Shown here: positions 1 through 5,136 of the stretch, piece by piece | Position numbering within the stretch: the stretch's first letter is position 1 | Layout: each line of letters opens with the position of its first letter | DNA from: an uncultured bacterium | GTDB taxonomy: Bacteria > Actinomycetota > Coriobacteriia > Coriobacteriales > Eggerthellaceae | Assembly (NCBI GenBank): GCA_905215035.1 | Contig: CAJMOJ010000084.1 | Location: 1 to 6,555, forward strand | Direction: 5' to 3' | Length of the DNA: 6,555 nt | The notes under the pieces: model-generated | Seen by the model: only the letters and a program-made list of their open reading frames with translations | Databases searched by the model: none | What the model was told of the DNA's origin: nothing | Position numbers and translations under genes: made by a program

Positions 1-2
1 AC

Positions 3-179
3 AAGAATGATCCGACAAGAAAGCAGGGGACTGAAACCGTACAAACTACGGGTACTAATGGATCGCAAATTAGCATTGAACGTATCGTAAAAGACTCATC
101 GGGCACCATTGTTGATCAAACTACATTTACGTCAGTTTATCGGCCTAAAGATAAAGTGATTTTGCGTGGCACAAAATAA
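3..179 (+). CDS. C-terminal end of a secreted G5/VanW-like protein (5' truncated by the window)
   Basis: An open frame runs from the window edge to a TAA at 177-179, giving 58 residues. The visible part begins K-N-D-P, has a QGTETVQTTGTNG segment and ends SVYRPKDKVILRGTK. Spaced glycines, a central R-I-V-K-D-x-S-G strand pair and a terminal Y-x-P-x-x-x-V-I-x-x-G-T-K are the pattern of G5 domains and of the C-terminus of VanW-family proteins in Gram-positive bacteria. Those are extracellular, cell-wall-associated modules of poorly defined function. The stop lies 18 bases before the carboxypeptidase start, so the two envelope genes are probably cotranscribed. The rest of the protein lies outside the window, so domain order, signal peptide and the choice between VanW and another G5 protein cannot be settled. 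The frame and coding nature are fairly sure; the family is moderate. Confidence 0.6.
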   Translation, partial: KNDPTRKQGTETVQTTGTNGSQISIERIVKDSSGTIVDQTTFTSVYRPKDKVILRGTK

Positions 180-181
180 AA

Positions 182-196
182 AAGGAGTATTAAGGA
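182..196 (+). promoter_or_regulatory. Two overlapping ribosome-binding-site/start pairs for the carboxypeptidase
   Basis: AAGGAG (182-187) sits 10 bases before the ATG at 198. A second Shine-Dalgarno-like AAGGA (192-196) sits 7 bases before an in-frame ATG at 204. Either start gives an intact signal peptide, so the choice changes the protein by only two residues (M-N). The first start has the stronger match to the anti-Shine-Dalgarno sequence; the second has the better spacing. Confidence 0.55.
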
Positions 197-197
197 C

Positions 198-1598
198 ATG
201 AACATGTCTTTTACAAACACTATAAAACGAACGACACTAATACTGCTAGGCATTATGGTGACTTTCGCCTGTGTGCCCTCTACCTCATTTGCTGATGTAC
301 GTAATAGTGATGAGATTAAGGGAATGAGTGCAGAATCGTTAGGCTATACTGCTTCAGTTCTTCCTAATATATCTGCTGAATACGCTTATGTTGTTGATCA
401 AGATGGTCAAGAGTATTTTGCACGTAATGCTCATGAACGCACAAAAATTGCTTCCGTTACTAAAATCATGACCGCTCTTGTCACGCTTGAGAATTCAGAT
501 GAATCAACTCAAATTGAAGTGTCGTCGGGAGCAGCAGCAATTGGAGAATCGTCTGCAATGCTGCAAGCTGGTGATATTTTGTCGCGTGATGATGCCCTAC
601 GAGCGCTTATGATTTGTTCAGGAAATGACGCAGCGCAAGCTCTTGCTGAAAGTTTGGGCGGTTCAATCCTTAATCGTATGAAAGAAGAGGGTAGAGAGGA
701 CCTTCCACCAAATGGTTATGATGCCTTCATTCAGGCAATGAATGACAAAGCGCAAGAACTTGGGATGAATGATTCTCGTTTTGGTAATCCTCATGGTCTC
801 GATTTTGATAAGTACCAAGGCGATTTTTATTCAAGTGCTTATGATGTATCTTTAATGTCTCGTTGTGCTATGGAATCTGATTTATTTAGATCAATTGTGG
901 CAACACCTCGTGCCACTATAACCGTTATGCGTAATGGGGTGTCAACTCCAATTGAGCTTGTTTCCACCGATCTTTTTCTTGAAAGTTATGAAGGCGCGTG
1001 TGGTATTAAGACAGGCTATACCGAATTAGCGGGTAGTTGTTTTGCAGGTGCTGCGAATAGAAATGACACAATTACGTATGCTATTGTGCTACATGCAAGT
1101 GATGAACAACAACGATTTACTGACTGTAAAACATTGCTTAATTGGGTGTATGACAATACCATTGCTTATCCACTCGTACATTCAACCCAAACCGTTCAAA
1201 TGACCCACGACAATCAAACGTACGATGTTCCTGTTGTGGCAAAAGTGTCAAATAATTCATGGATCGATGCAACATTTGATGCAACTCTTCAAAACCCCTC
1301 TGAAACAGTAGAGGTTTTTGCTCTCGATGGTAACGTTAGTCAAGAAGCTTCTTTTGACGATGTGCAGGGAGATGTGCATGTAGGACAAAAAGTTGGCACA
1401 TTGACGTTCAAACAGCATAACGAAGTGGTAGCAACGGCTGATCTGGTGGCGGCTCAAGATTGCGCAGGACCAAATTTCTTTGAAGGAATTGGTGTTTTTT
1501 GGGATCGTGCTATTCGTTCAATAACAGGACAGCAAACACAGGCCACAAATGTCTTAATTAATACCACACCGCTCATAAGCGATATGAAAGCAGCATAA
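198..1598 (+). CDS. Secreted D-alanyl-D-alanine carboxypeptidase (peptidase S11, low-molecular-weight PBP)
   Basis: This 466-residue enzyme trims the terminal D-Ala from peptidoglycan pentapeptide stems outside the membrane, which limits cross-linking. The N-terminus is a signal peptide: K10-R11, a hydrophobic stretch at about 14-27, and a likely cleavage after S-F-A (residue 32). All three penicillin-binding motifs are present: S-V-T-K with catalytic Ser86 and Lys89, S-G-N at 141-143, and K-T-G at 271-273 inside GIKTGYTELAG. From about residue 330 there is a beta-rich region like the C-terminal domain of the PBP5/DacF group. It is followed by an amphipathic segment (about 425-442, F-F-E-G-I-G-V-F-W-D-R) that in this family lies on the membrane as an anchor. 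About 24 further residues follow it, an unusual polar tail. A Cys at 25 is not in a good lipobox (T-F-A-C), so a lipoprotein is unlikely. The gene lies 18 bases after a G5/VanW-like envelope gene. The family is clear; which dac paralogue it is cannot be told. Confidence 0.95.
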   Translation: MNMSFTNTIKRTTLILLGIMVTFACVPSTSFADVRNSDEIKGMSAESLGYTASVLPNISAEYAYVVDQDGQEYFARNAHERTKIASVTKIMTALVTLENSDESTQIEVSSGAAAIGESSAMLQAGDILSRDDALRALMICSGNDAAQALAESLGGSILNRMKEEGREDLPPNGYDAFIQAMNDKAQELGMNDSRFGNPHGLDFDKYQGDFYSSAYDVSLMSRCAMESDLFRSIVATPRATITVMRNGVSTPIELVSTDLFLESYEGACGIKTGYTELAGSCFAGAANRNDTITYAIVLHASDEQQRFTDCKTLLNWVYDNTIAYPLVHSTQTVQMTHDNQTYDVPVVAKVSNNSWIDATFDATLQNPSETVEVFALDGNVSQEASFDDVQGDVHVGQKVGTLTFKQHNEVVATADLVAAQDCAGPNFFEGIGVFWDRAIRSITGQQTQATNVLINTTPLISDMKAA

Positions 1599-1614
1599 GA
1601 TTGGCACTTAGTTT

Positions 1615-1645
1615 CTGACGTTTATCAAAATATTTCATCTATAAT
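1615..1645 (+). promoter_or_regulatory. Candidate sigma-70-type promoter for the FHA-iorAB-ACT-paaK genes
   Basis: A perfect -10 hexamer TATAAT lies at 1640-1645 in the intergenic gap. The best -35 candidate is CTGACG at 1615-1620 (four of six matches to TTGACA), 19 bases upstream, which is a little long. Transcription would start near 1652 and leave a leader of about 130 bases before the ATG at 1782. No other good promoter is seen ahead of the following genes. The -10 is convincing and the -35 is weak. Confidence 0.45.
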
Positions 1646-1652
1646 GAGTGAC

Positions 1653-1696
1653 ATTGTGTAAGCGCGCTGTTCATTGCAAGTAACGGGCGCTACAAT
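1653..1696 (+). promoter_or_regulatory. Long imperfect hairpin at the predicted 5' end of the leader
   Basis: The arms pair as ATTGT (1653-1657) with ACAAT (1692-1696), AGCGC (1661-1665) with GCGCT (1687-1691), and CTGTT (1667-1671) with AACGG (1682-1686, one G-U pair). Bases 1658-1660 and 1666 bulge out, and the loop is 10 bases (1672-1681). That gives 15 pairs in 44 bases. It begins about where transcription from the TATAAT box would start. The downstream sequence is A/C-rich with no T-run, so this is not an intrinsic terminator for the carboxypeptidase gene. It could be a leader RNA structure, an mRNA-stabilising 5' stem or a protein-binding palindrome. I recognise no known riboswitch or T-box consensus. 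Confidence 0.5.
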
Positions 1697-1707
1697 CAAT
1701 CAACAAA

Positions 1708-1741
1708 CAACACAAAATTTAGTATTTTAAGCTTTGTGTTG
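1708..1741 (+). promoter_or_regulatory. Second leader hairpin with a perfect 9-base stem
   Basis: CAACACAAA (1708-1716) is perfectly complementary to TTTGTGTTG (1733-1741). Inside, an A/C mismatch and a T-G wobble are followed by TTA (1719-1721) pairing with TAA (1728-1730), closing a 6-base loop. The stem is mostly A-T. It lies 40 bases before the FHA start codon and is not followed by a T-run. It does not cover the ribosome-binding site at 1771-1775, so any regulation would need an alternative fold or a bound factor. Confidence 0.45.
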
Positions 1742-1781
1742 AGGATAGCCATTTTGTTACCTGAGCTCGTAAGGATAGTCT

Positions 1782-2276
1782 ATGATTACGTGTCCGATTT
1801 GCCAAACAACCCTTGATCAAAATGCTAAGGTTTGCTCTGCCTGTGGTTATCGGTTTCAAGGTGGAACAACACAGCAATTCAAGACTGTTCCCCTTGATCA
1901 TGCTGACGTTGTTGAGGCAATAGAATGCGATGAGCATGCCATCCATGATGACTTGCTTTATGAAGTATCAGATAGCCAACAGGGGAAAAAGTCTACTCTT
2001 ACCGTGCAATATGGTCGTCAAGAGGGTGTCGTCTACGAATTGCAGGGTGATCGTGAAGTAGTGGGACGGTCACCAAAATGTGAAATCTTTTTAAATGATA
2101 TGACGGTGTCTCGTTCGCATGCAACACTTGAAAGAGTTGCAGATGGGTGGTCAATCCAAGACGATGGCTCCTTTAATGGGGTTTGGGTTAATAATGCCAA
2201 TATTGATCATGTTATGCTTCATGATGGCGATATTATTCAAATTGGATGTTTCGTTCTGAAATATGCGCAAGAATAA
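1782..2276 (+). CDS. Zinc-ribbon and FHA-domain protein
   Basis: This 164-residue, probably cytoplasmic protein has two recognisable parts. Residues 4-21 form a short zinc ribbon, C-P-x-C then C-x-x-C (Cys4, Cys7, Cys18, Cys21). Residues about 72-162 form a forkhead-associated (FHA) domain with the hallmark G-R-S at 95-97, S-R-S-H at 110-113 and N-G at 132-133. Those residues bind phosphothreonine peptides in known FHA domains, and all are kept, so ligand binding is expected. The acidic linker between (about 37-65) looks disordered. There is no signal peptide or membrane segment. AAGGA (1771-1775), 6 bases before the ATG, supports this start. It ends 45 bases before iorA with no terminator visible, so cotranscription is likely. 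In Actinomycetota and Firmicutes, FHA proteins usually read out Ser/Thr kinase signals; no kinase or phosphatase gene is in this window, so its partner is unknown. The domain call is firm; a link to the downstream metabolic genes is only positional. Confidence 0.9.
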   Translation: MITCPICQTTLDQNAKVCSACGYRFQGGTTQQFKTVPLDHADVVEAIECDEHAIHDDLLYEVSDSQQGKKSTLTVQYGRQEGVVYELQGDREVVGRSPKCEIFLNDMTVSRSHATLERVADGWSIQDDGSFNGVWVNNANIDHVMLHDGDIIQIGCFVLKYAQE

Positions 2277-2301
2277 GCGCGTTTCGGTAATTTTAATACT
2301 T

Positions 2302-2310
2302 AAGGATAGG
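2302..2310 (+). promoter_or_regulatory. Poorly spaced ribosome-binding site of iorA
   Basis: The only purine-rich match ahead of iorA is AAGGATAGG. Its AAGGA core is 15 bases before the ATG at 2322, longer than the usual 5-10, while the trailing AGG is 11 bases away. An in-frame TAG at 2307-2309 rules out a start further upstream, and the protein's N-terminus (M-K-L-L-S-G-N-E-A-I) is the normal one for the family, so the start is right but initiation may be weak. Confidence 0.45.
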
Positions 2311-2321
2311 TTGTTGTTACT

Positions 2322-4061
2322 ATGAAGCTTCTGTCGGGAAACGAAGCGATAGCTCATGGTGCTTGGGAGGCTGGTGCACATATTGGCACTGCATATCCAG
2401 GTACTCCTTCAACAGAAACGATGGAATTTTTTGCCACATTGCCTGAAGTATATGCAGAGTGGTGTCCTAATGAAAAAGTTGCTCTTGAGGTTGCGGTTGG
2501 TGCATCTGCTGCAGGAGCACGTACGCTGACTACCATGAAGCATGTAGGCTTAAACGTGGCTGCAGATCCACTTTTTACTGCTGCTTATACCGGCGTAAAT
2601 GGTGGCATGCTTATCCTCGCTGCAGATGATCCTGGTATGTTTTCTTCTCAAAATGAGCAAGATTCACGCTACTATGCTATGGCTGCCCATCTTCCTATGT
2701 TCGAACCTGCTGATTCGAGTGAGGCGCGTCTTTTTGCTCATGATTCTTATGAACTTTCCGAACAGTTTGACACGCCGTTTCTTATACGCACTACAGTGCG
2801 TACCTCACACACTAAAAGTCCTGTTGCATTGGGAGAACGTGAGGTAATTGATATTAAGCCTTATGAAACAGATCCGGGCAAATGGGTCATGATGCCGGCA
2901 TTTGCCAAACCACGGCGCACTGTTTTGACCCATCGCATGGATACACTCCGTTCGTGGGTTGAATCATGCTCGTACAATCGTATTGAAAAGGCTCAGACAG
3001 ATACTACTAGCGCGATAGGTGTTATTTGTGCAGGAGCAGTGTATGAACACGTAAAGGAAGCACTTCCTGATGTTGACGTGCTTAAGCTTGGCATCGTTTG
3101 GCCTCTTCCTGTTAAATTGCTTCATGATTTTGCAGACTCTCATGATGAAGTGTATGTAGTAGAAGAGGCATCTACCTTTTTATCTGATGCGGTTAAAGCG
3201 CAAGGTGTTGTTCTTAATACGCCTGAGATACCTTTGCCACGTGAAGGAGAAATTCATCCTCGTGATATTGCAAAGTCTTTTGGGAAAATGTTGCCTGAGC
3301 ATATTCAAGAACCAGATTCGATTCCTAATAGACCACCAGCGCTCTGTGCAGGATGTCCCCATCGCCTTGTATTTAAAGAGCTCTCTCGTTTACGTGCTAT
3401 TGTAACGGGTGATATTGGTTGTTATACACTCGGAGCTTTGCCGCCACTTTCTTCAATTGATACAACTTTAGACATGGGTGCTTCCGTTTCTATGTCGCAT
3501 GGTTTTGAATTGGCAATGGCGGGAACAGAGCATCGTCCCGTTGTGGGCATTATTGGTGACTCTACCTTTGCGCATTCAGGTTTTTCTTCATTAATGAATA
3601 CGGTGTATAACAAAGGCGGCGGAACCATCTGCATTCTCGATAATCGAACGACCGCTATGACAGGACAGCAGGGAAATCCATTTAACGGTATTACACTTCA
3701 AAACCGTGAAAGTCATGAGCTTGATTTAGTTGCAATGCTTGAGGCACTTGGTGTTGAGTATGTTACCCGTGTTGATGCTTATGATGCGCAAGCGGTACGT
3801 CAAGCGCTTAAAACGGCAACAAATCGCGATGAACTTGACGTGATTGTCTTTGAGCGTCCTTGTATCCTACTTGATAAATCACCTAAGAAAACATTTGAAG
3901 TAACTGTTGATTGCACGGCATGTGGAGTATGTATCACGTTAGGTTGTCCTGCCCTTTCACGTGAAGCAGAAACGGGTTGTGCCCATATTGATCCAACGCT
4001 ATGTGTTGCGTGTGGTCAATGTGAGCAATACTGCAATTTTGATGCGATCAGACCAAGCTAA
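2322..4061 (+). CDS. iorA: Indolepyruvate ferredoxin oxidoreductase, alpha subunit
   Basis: This is the 579-residue catalytic subunit of an oxygen-sensitive, thiamine-diphosphate and iron-sulphur enzyme. It oxidatively decarboxylates arylpyruvates (indole-, phenyl- and p-hydroxyphenylpyruvate) with CoA, giving arylacetyl-CoA, CO2 and reduced ferredoxin. The N-terminal pyrimidine-binding domain has the family signature G-N-E-A-I at 6-10, A-Y-P-G-T-P-S at 24-30 and N-E-K-V-A-L-E at 50-56. C-A-G-C-P-H-R at 342-348 opens the TPP-binding half, which carries G-D-S at 412-414 and D-N-R-T-T-A-M-T-G at 440-448 for Mg and diphosphate. The C-terminus is a two-cluster ferredoxin domain. Its first Cys set is C531, C534, C537, C542 (a C-x4-C last spacing, as is usual in IorA), and the second is C561, C564, C567, C571, where the usual C-P is C-N. 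Length and domain order are complete. iorB follows after 20 bases, as expected for the two-subunit enzyme. Substrate preference among aryl keto acids cannot be read from sequence. Confidence 0.96.
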   Translation: MKLLSGNEAIAHGAWEAGAHIGTAYPGTPSTETMEFFATLPEVYAEWCPNEKVALEVAVGASAAGARTLTTMKHVGLNVAADPLFTAAYTGVNGGMLILAADDPGMFSSQNEQDSRYYAMAAHLPMFEPADSSEARLFAHDSYELSEQFDTPFLIRTTVRTSHTKSPVALGEREVIDIKPYETDPGKWVMMPAFAKPRRTVLTHRMDTLRSWVESCSYNRIEKAQTDTTSAIGVICAGAVYEHVKEALPDVDVLKLGIVWPLPVKLLHDFADSHDEVYVVEEASTFLSDAVKAQGVVLNTPEIPLPREGEIHPRDIAKSFGKMLPEHIQEPDSIPNRPPALCAGCPHRLVFKELSRLRAIVTGDIGCYTLGALPPLSSIDTTLDMGASVSMSHGFELAMAGTEHRPVVGIIGDSTFAHSGFSSLMNTVYNKGGGTICILDNRTTAMTGQQGNPFNGITLQNRESHELDLVAMLEALGVEYVTRVDAYDAQAVRQALKTATNRDELDVIVFERPCILLDKSPKKTFEVTVDCTACGVCITLGCPALSREAETGCAHIDPTLCVACGQCEQYCNFDAIRPS

Positions 4062-4068
4062 AGAGCGT

Positions 4069-4074
4069 GAGGAG
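4069..4074 (+). promoter_or_regulatory. Ribosome-binding site that decides the iorB start
   Basis: GAGGAG lies 7 bases before the ATG at 4082. A GTG at 4067 in the same frame would add M-R-R-I-R but overlaps this site and has no Shine-Dalgarno of its own, so 4082 is the better start. The same ten bases, GAGGAGAATA, recur with identical spacing ahead of the next gene. Confidence 0.8.
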
Positions 4075-4081
4075 AATACGT

Positions 4082-4669
4082 ATGGAGAATAATAAAGTGT
4101 TTACCGTGCTCTTATGTGGTGTTGGTGGTCAGGGTACTATTACGGCGGCTGATATGCTTGCACGTGTTGCGATGGCTGCAGGTCAAGACGTTAAAATATC
4201 GGAAATACATGGTATGTCACAACGTGGTGGTGCAGTCACTACGGTTGTGCGCTTAGGCGAAAACGTTAAGACTATGGTGTGCGATTATGGATGTGCCGAC
4301 AATATTGTTTCGTTTGAATTGGTGGAAGCGCTTCGTAATCTTGCCTACTTAAAAGAGGGCGGATCGTTAGTAGTTAACGATGAGGCTATTAAGCCTTTGC
4401 CAGTTCTTACCGGTAGAGCATCTATGCCACGGGAAATGCACAAAACGCTTGATGAACTTGGTGCAACCATTATTCCTGCTACGGAGATTGCAAGATCAGC
4501 TGGTACGGCAAAATGCGCCAATGTTGTTTTGCTTGGTGCGCTTGCCCCGTCTCTTCCCTTTGATTTATCTCTTTGGGAACAAGTTATTCGAGAAAAAGTT
4601 CCCCCTAAGACAATCGAGAGCAATCTTGCAGCATTCCGTGCAGGTGTTTCTTACACGCGAGGAGAATAA
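4082..4669 (+). CDS. iorB: Indolepyruvate ferredoxin oxidoreductase, beta subunit
   Basis: This 195-residue subunit pairs with IorA and corresponds to the gamma domain of pyruvate-type 2-oxoacid ferredoxin oxidoreductases; with IorA it completes the active enzyme in the cytoplasm. The N-terminus carries the glycine-rich G-V-G-G-Q-G at 13-18, then E-I-H-G-M-S-Q-R-G-G at 41-50. Both are hallmarks of this family, the second lying near the CoA/active-site region in related enzymes. About 195-200 residues is the normal length for a stand-alone IorB. A longer reading from GTG at 4067 is possible but not favoured. The gene sits between iorA and the ACT-domain gene, with only two bases between its stop and the next ATG, and its last codons hold the next gene's ribosome-binding site, so translation of the two is likely coupled. 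Confidence 0.94.
   Translation: MENNKVFTVLLCGVGGQGTITAADMLARVAMAAGQDVKISEIHGMSQRGGAVTTVVRLGENVKTMVCDYGCADNIVSFELVEALRNLAYLKEGGSLVVNDEAIKPLPVLTGRASMPREMHKTLDELGATIIPATEIARSAGTAKCANVVLLGALAPSLPFDLSLWEQVIREKVPPKTIESNLAAFRAGVSYTRGE
4659..4664 (+). promoter_or_regulatory. Ribosome-binding site of the ACT gene inside the iorB end
   Basis: GAGGAG within the last codons of iorB lies 7 bases before the ATG at 4672. The context GAGGAGAATA is identical to that ahead of iorB, suggesting the two genes are translated at similar rates. Confidence 0.8.
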
Positions 4670-4671
4670 AA

Positions 4672-5094
4672 ATGAGTATATATCAGGTTTCAGTCTTTAC
4701 TCAATCCCAACCCGGCCATTTGTTGCGTATTCTCAATCTTTTGGCTGAAGAGCAACTCAATGTTCGTGGATTTAGCTGTTCGGATTCGGGAGACTTTGGT
4801 ATTGCACGTTTTGTTTTAGATGAGCCGCAAAAAGCGCTTGATATTCTGCAGGCTAAAGGTTTTGCTGCTGCGCTGACCGAAATACTTGTTTTTGAACTTC
4901 ATGACACGCCCGGCGAACTCGAATCTGTGGTCGCGCTTCTGGCTCATGAAGGACTCAACATTGTTTATAGCTATTCTTTGATCTCGACTTGTGTTGCTAT
5001 TAGAGTAAAAGAAGTCGATCGTGCACGCGCACTTCTTCAAGATAATGGAGTTGCTTTGGTTACTCAGTCCATGCTTGCAGCTGTACTTAACTAA
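4672..5094 (+). CDS. Tandem ACT-domain protein, probable small-ligand sensor
   Basis: The whole 140-residue protein is two ACT domains and nothing else. The first (about 3-66) has Q-P-G-H-L-L at 13-18 and L-N-V at 29-31. The second (about 70-138) has T-P-G-E-L at 79-83 and L-N-I at 95-97. The P-G-x-L turn before helix 1 and the L-N-[VI] before strand 2 are the usual ACT landmarks, and the two halves look like an internal duplication. ACT domains typically bind amino acids at domain interfaces and control enzymes of amino-acid metabolism. There is no catalytic, DNA-binding or membrane part, so it must act through a partner or simply bind a ligand. Its position between iorB and paaK suggests a ligand such as Trp, Phe, Tyr or an arylacetate, and a target among IorAB or the ligase; that is inference. 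The fold call is firm and the function open. Confidence 0.88.
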   Translation: MSIYQVSVFTQSQPGHLLRILNLLAEEQLNVRGFSCSDSGDFGIARFVLDEPQKALDILQAKGFAAALTEILVFELHDTPGELESVVALLAHEGLNIVYSYSLISTCVAIRVKEVDRARALLQDNGVALVTQSMLAAVLN

Positions 5095-5119
5095 TTTATT
5101 ACTAGATCTATTACGTTTG

Positions 5120-5126
5120 AGAAAGG
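5120..5126 (+). promoter_or_regulatory. Ribosome-binding site that decides the paaK start
   Basis: AGAAAGG ends one base before an ATG at 5128, too close for initiation there, and 10 bases before the in-frame ATG at 5137, which is acceptable. Later in-frame ATGs at 5149 and 5161 lack a good site. I therefore chose 5137, though homologues tend to begin near the later two. Confidence 0.5.
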
Positions 5127-5136
5127 CATGCGCTTC

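Noticed and set aside
270..275. Cys25 of the carboxypeptidase as a lipoprotein attachment site.
   Set aside because: The preceding residues T-F-A do not fit a lipobox, and S-F-A before residue 33 is a good signal-peptidase I site.
1644..1661. A five-codon leader peptide (M-S-D-I-V-stop) suggesting attenuation.
   Set aside because: Its ATG overlaps the TATAAT box, it has no ribosome-binding site and no aromatic codons.
1653..1741. An intrinsic terminator for the carboxypeptidase gene.
   Set aside because: Both hairpins lack a following T-run; the bases after each are A/C-rich or mixed.
2274..2281. TAAGCGCG shared by the carboxypeptidase-FHA gap (1659-1666) and the end of the FHA gene as a possible repeat.
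   Set aside because: Eight bases only, one copy includes a stop codon, and the flanks differ.
4380..4748. A 122-codon open frame overlapping iorB and the ACT gene.
   Set aside because: It lies in another frame over two clear genes, has no ribosome-binding site and resembles no protein family.
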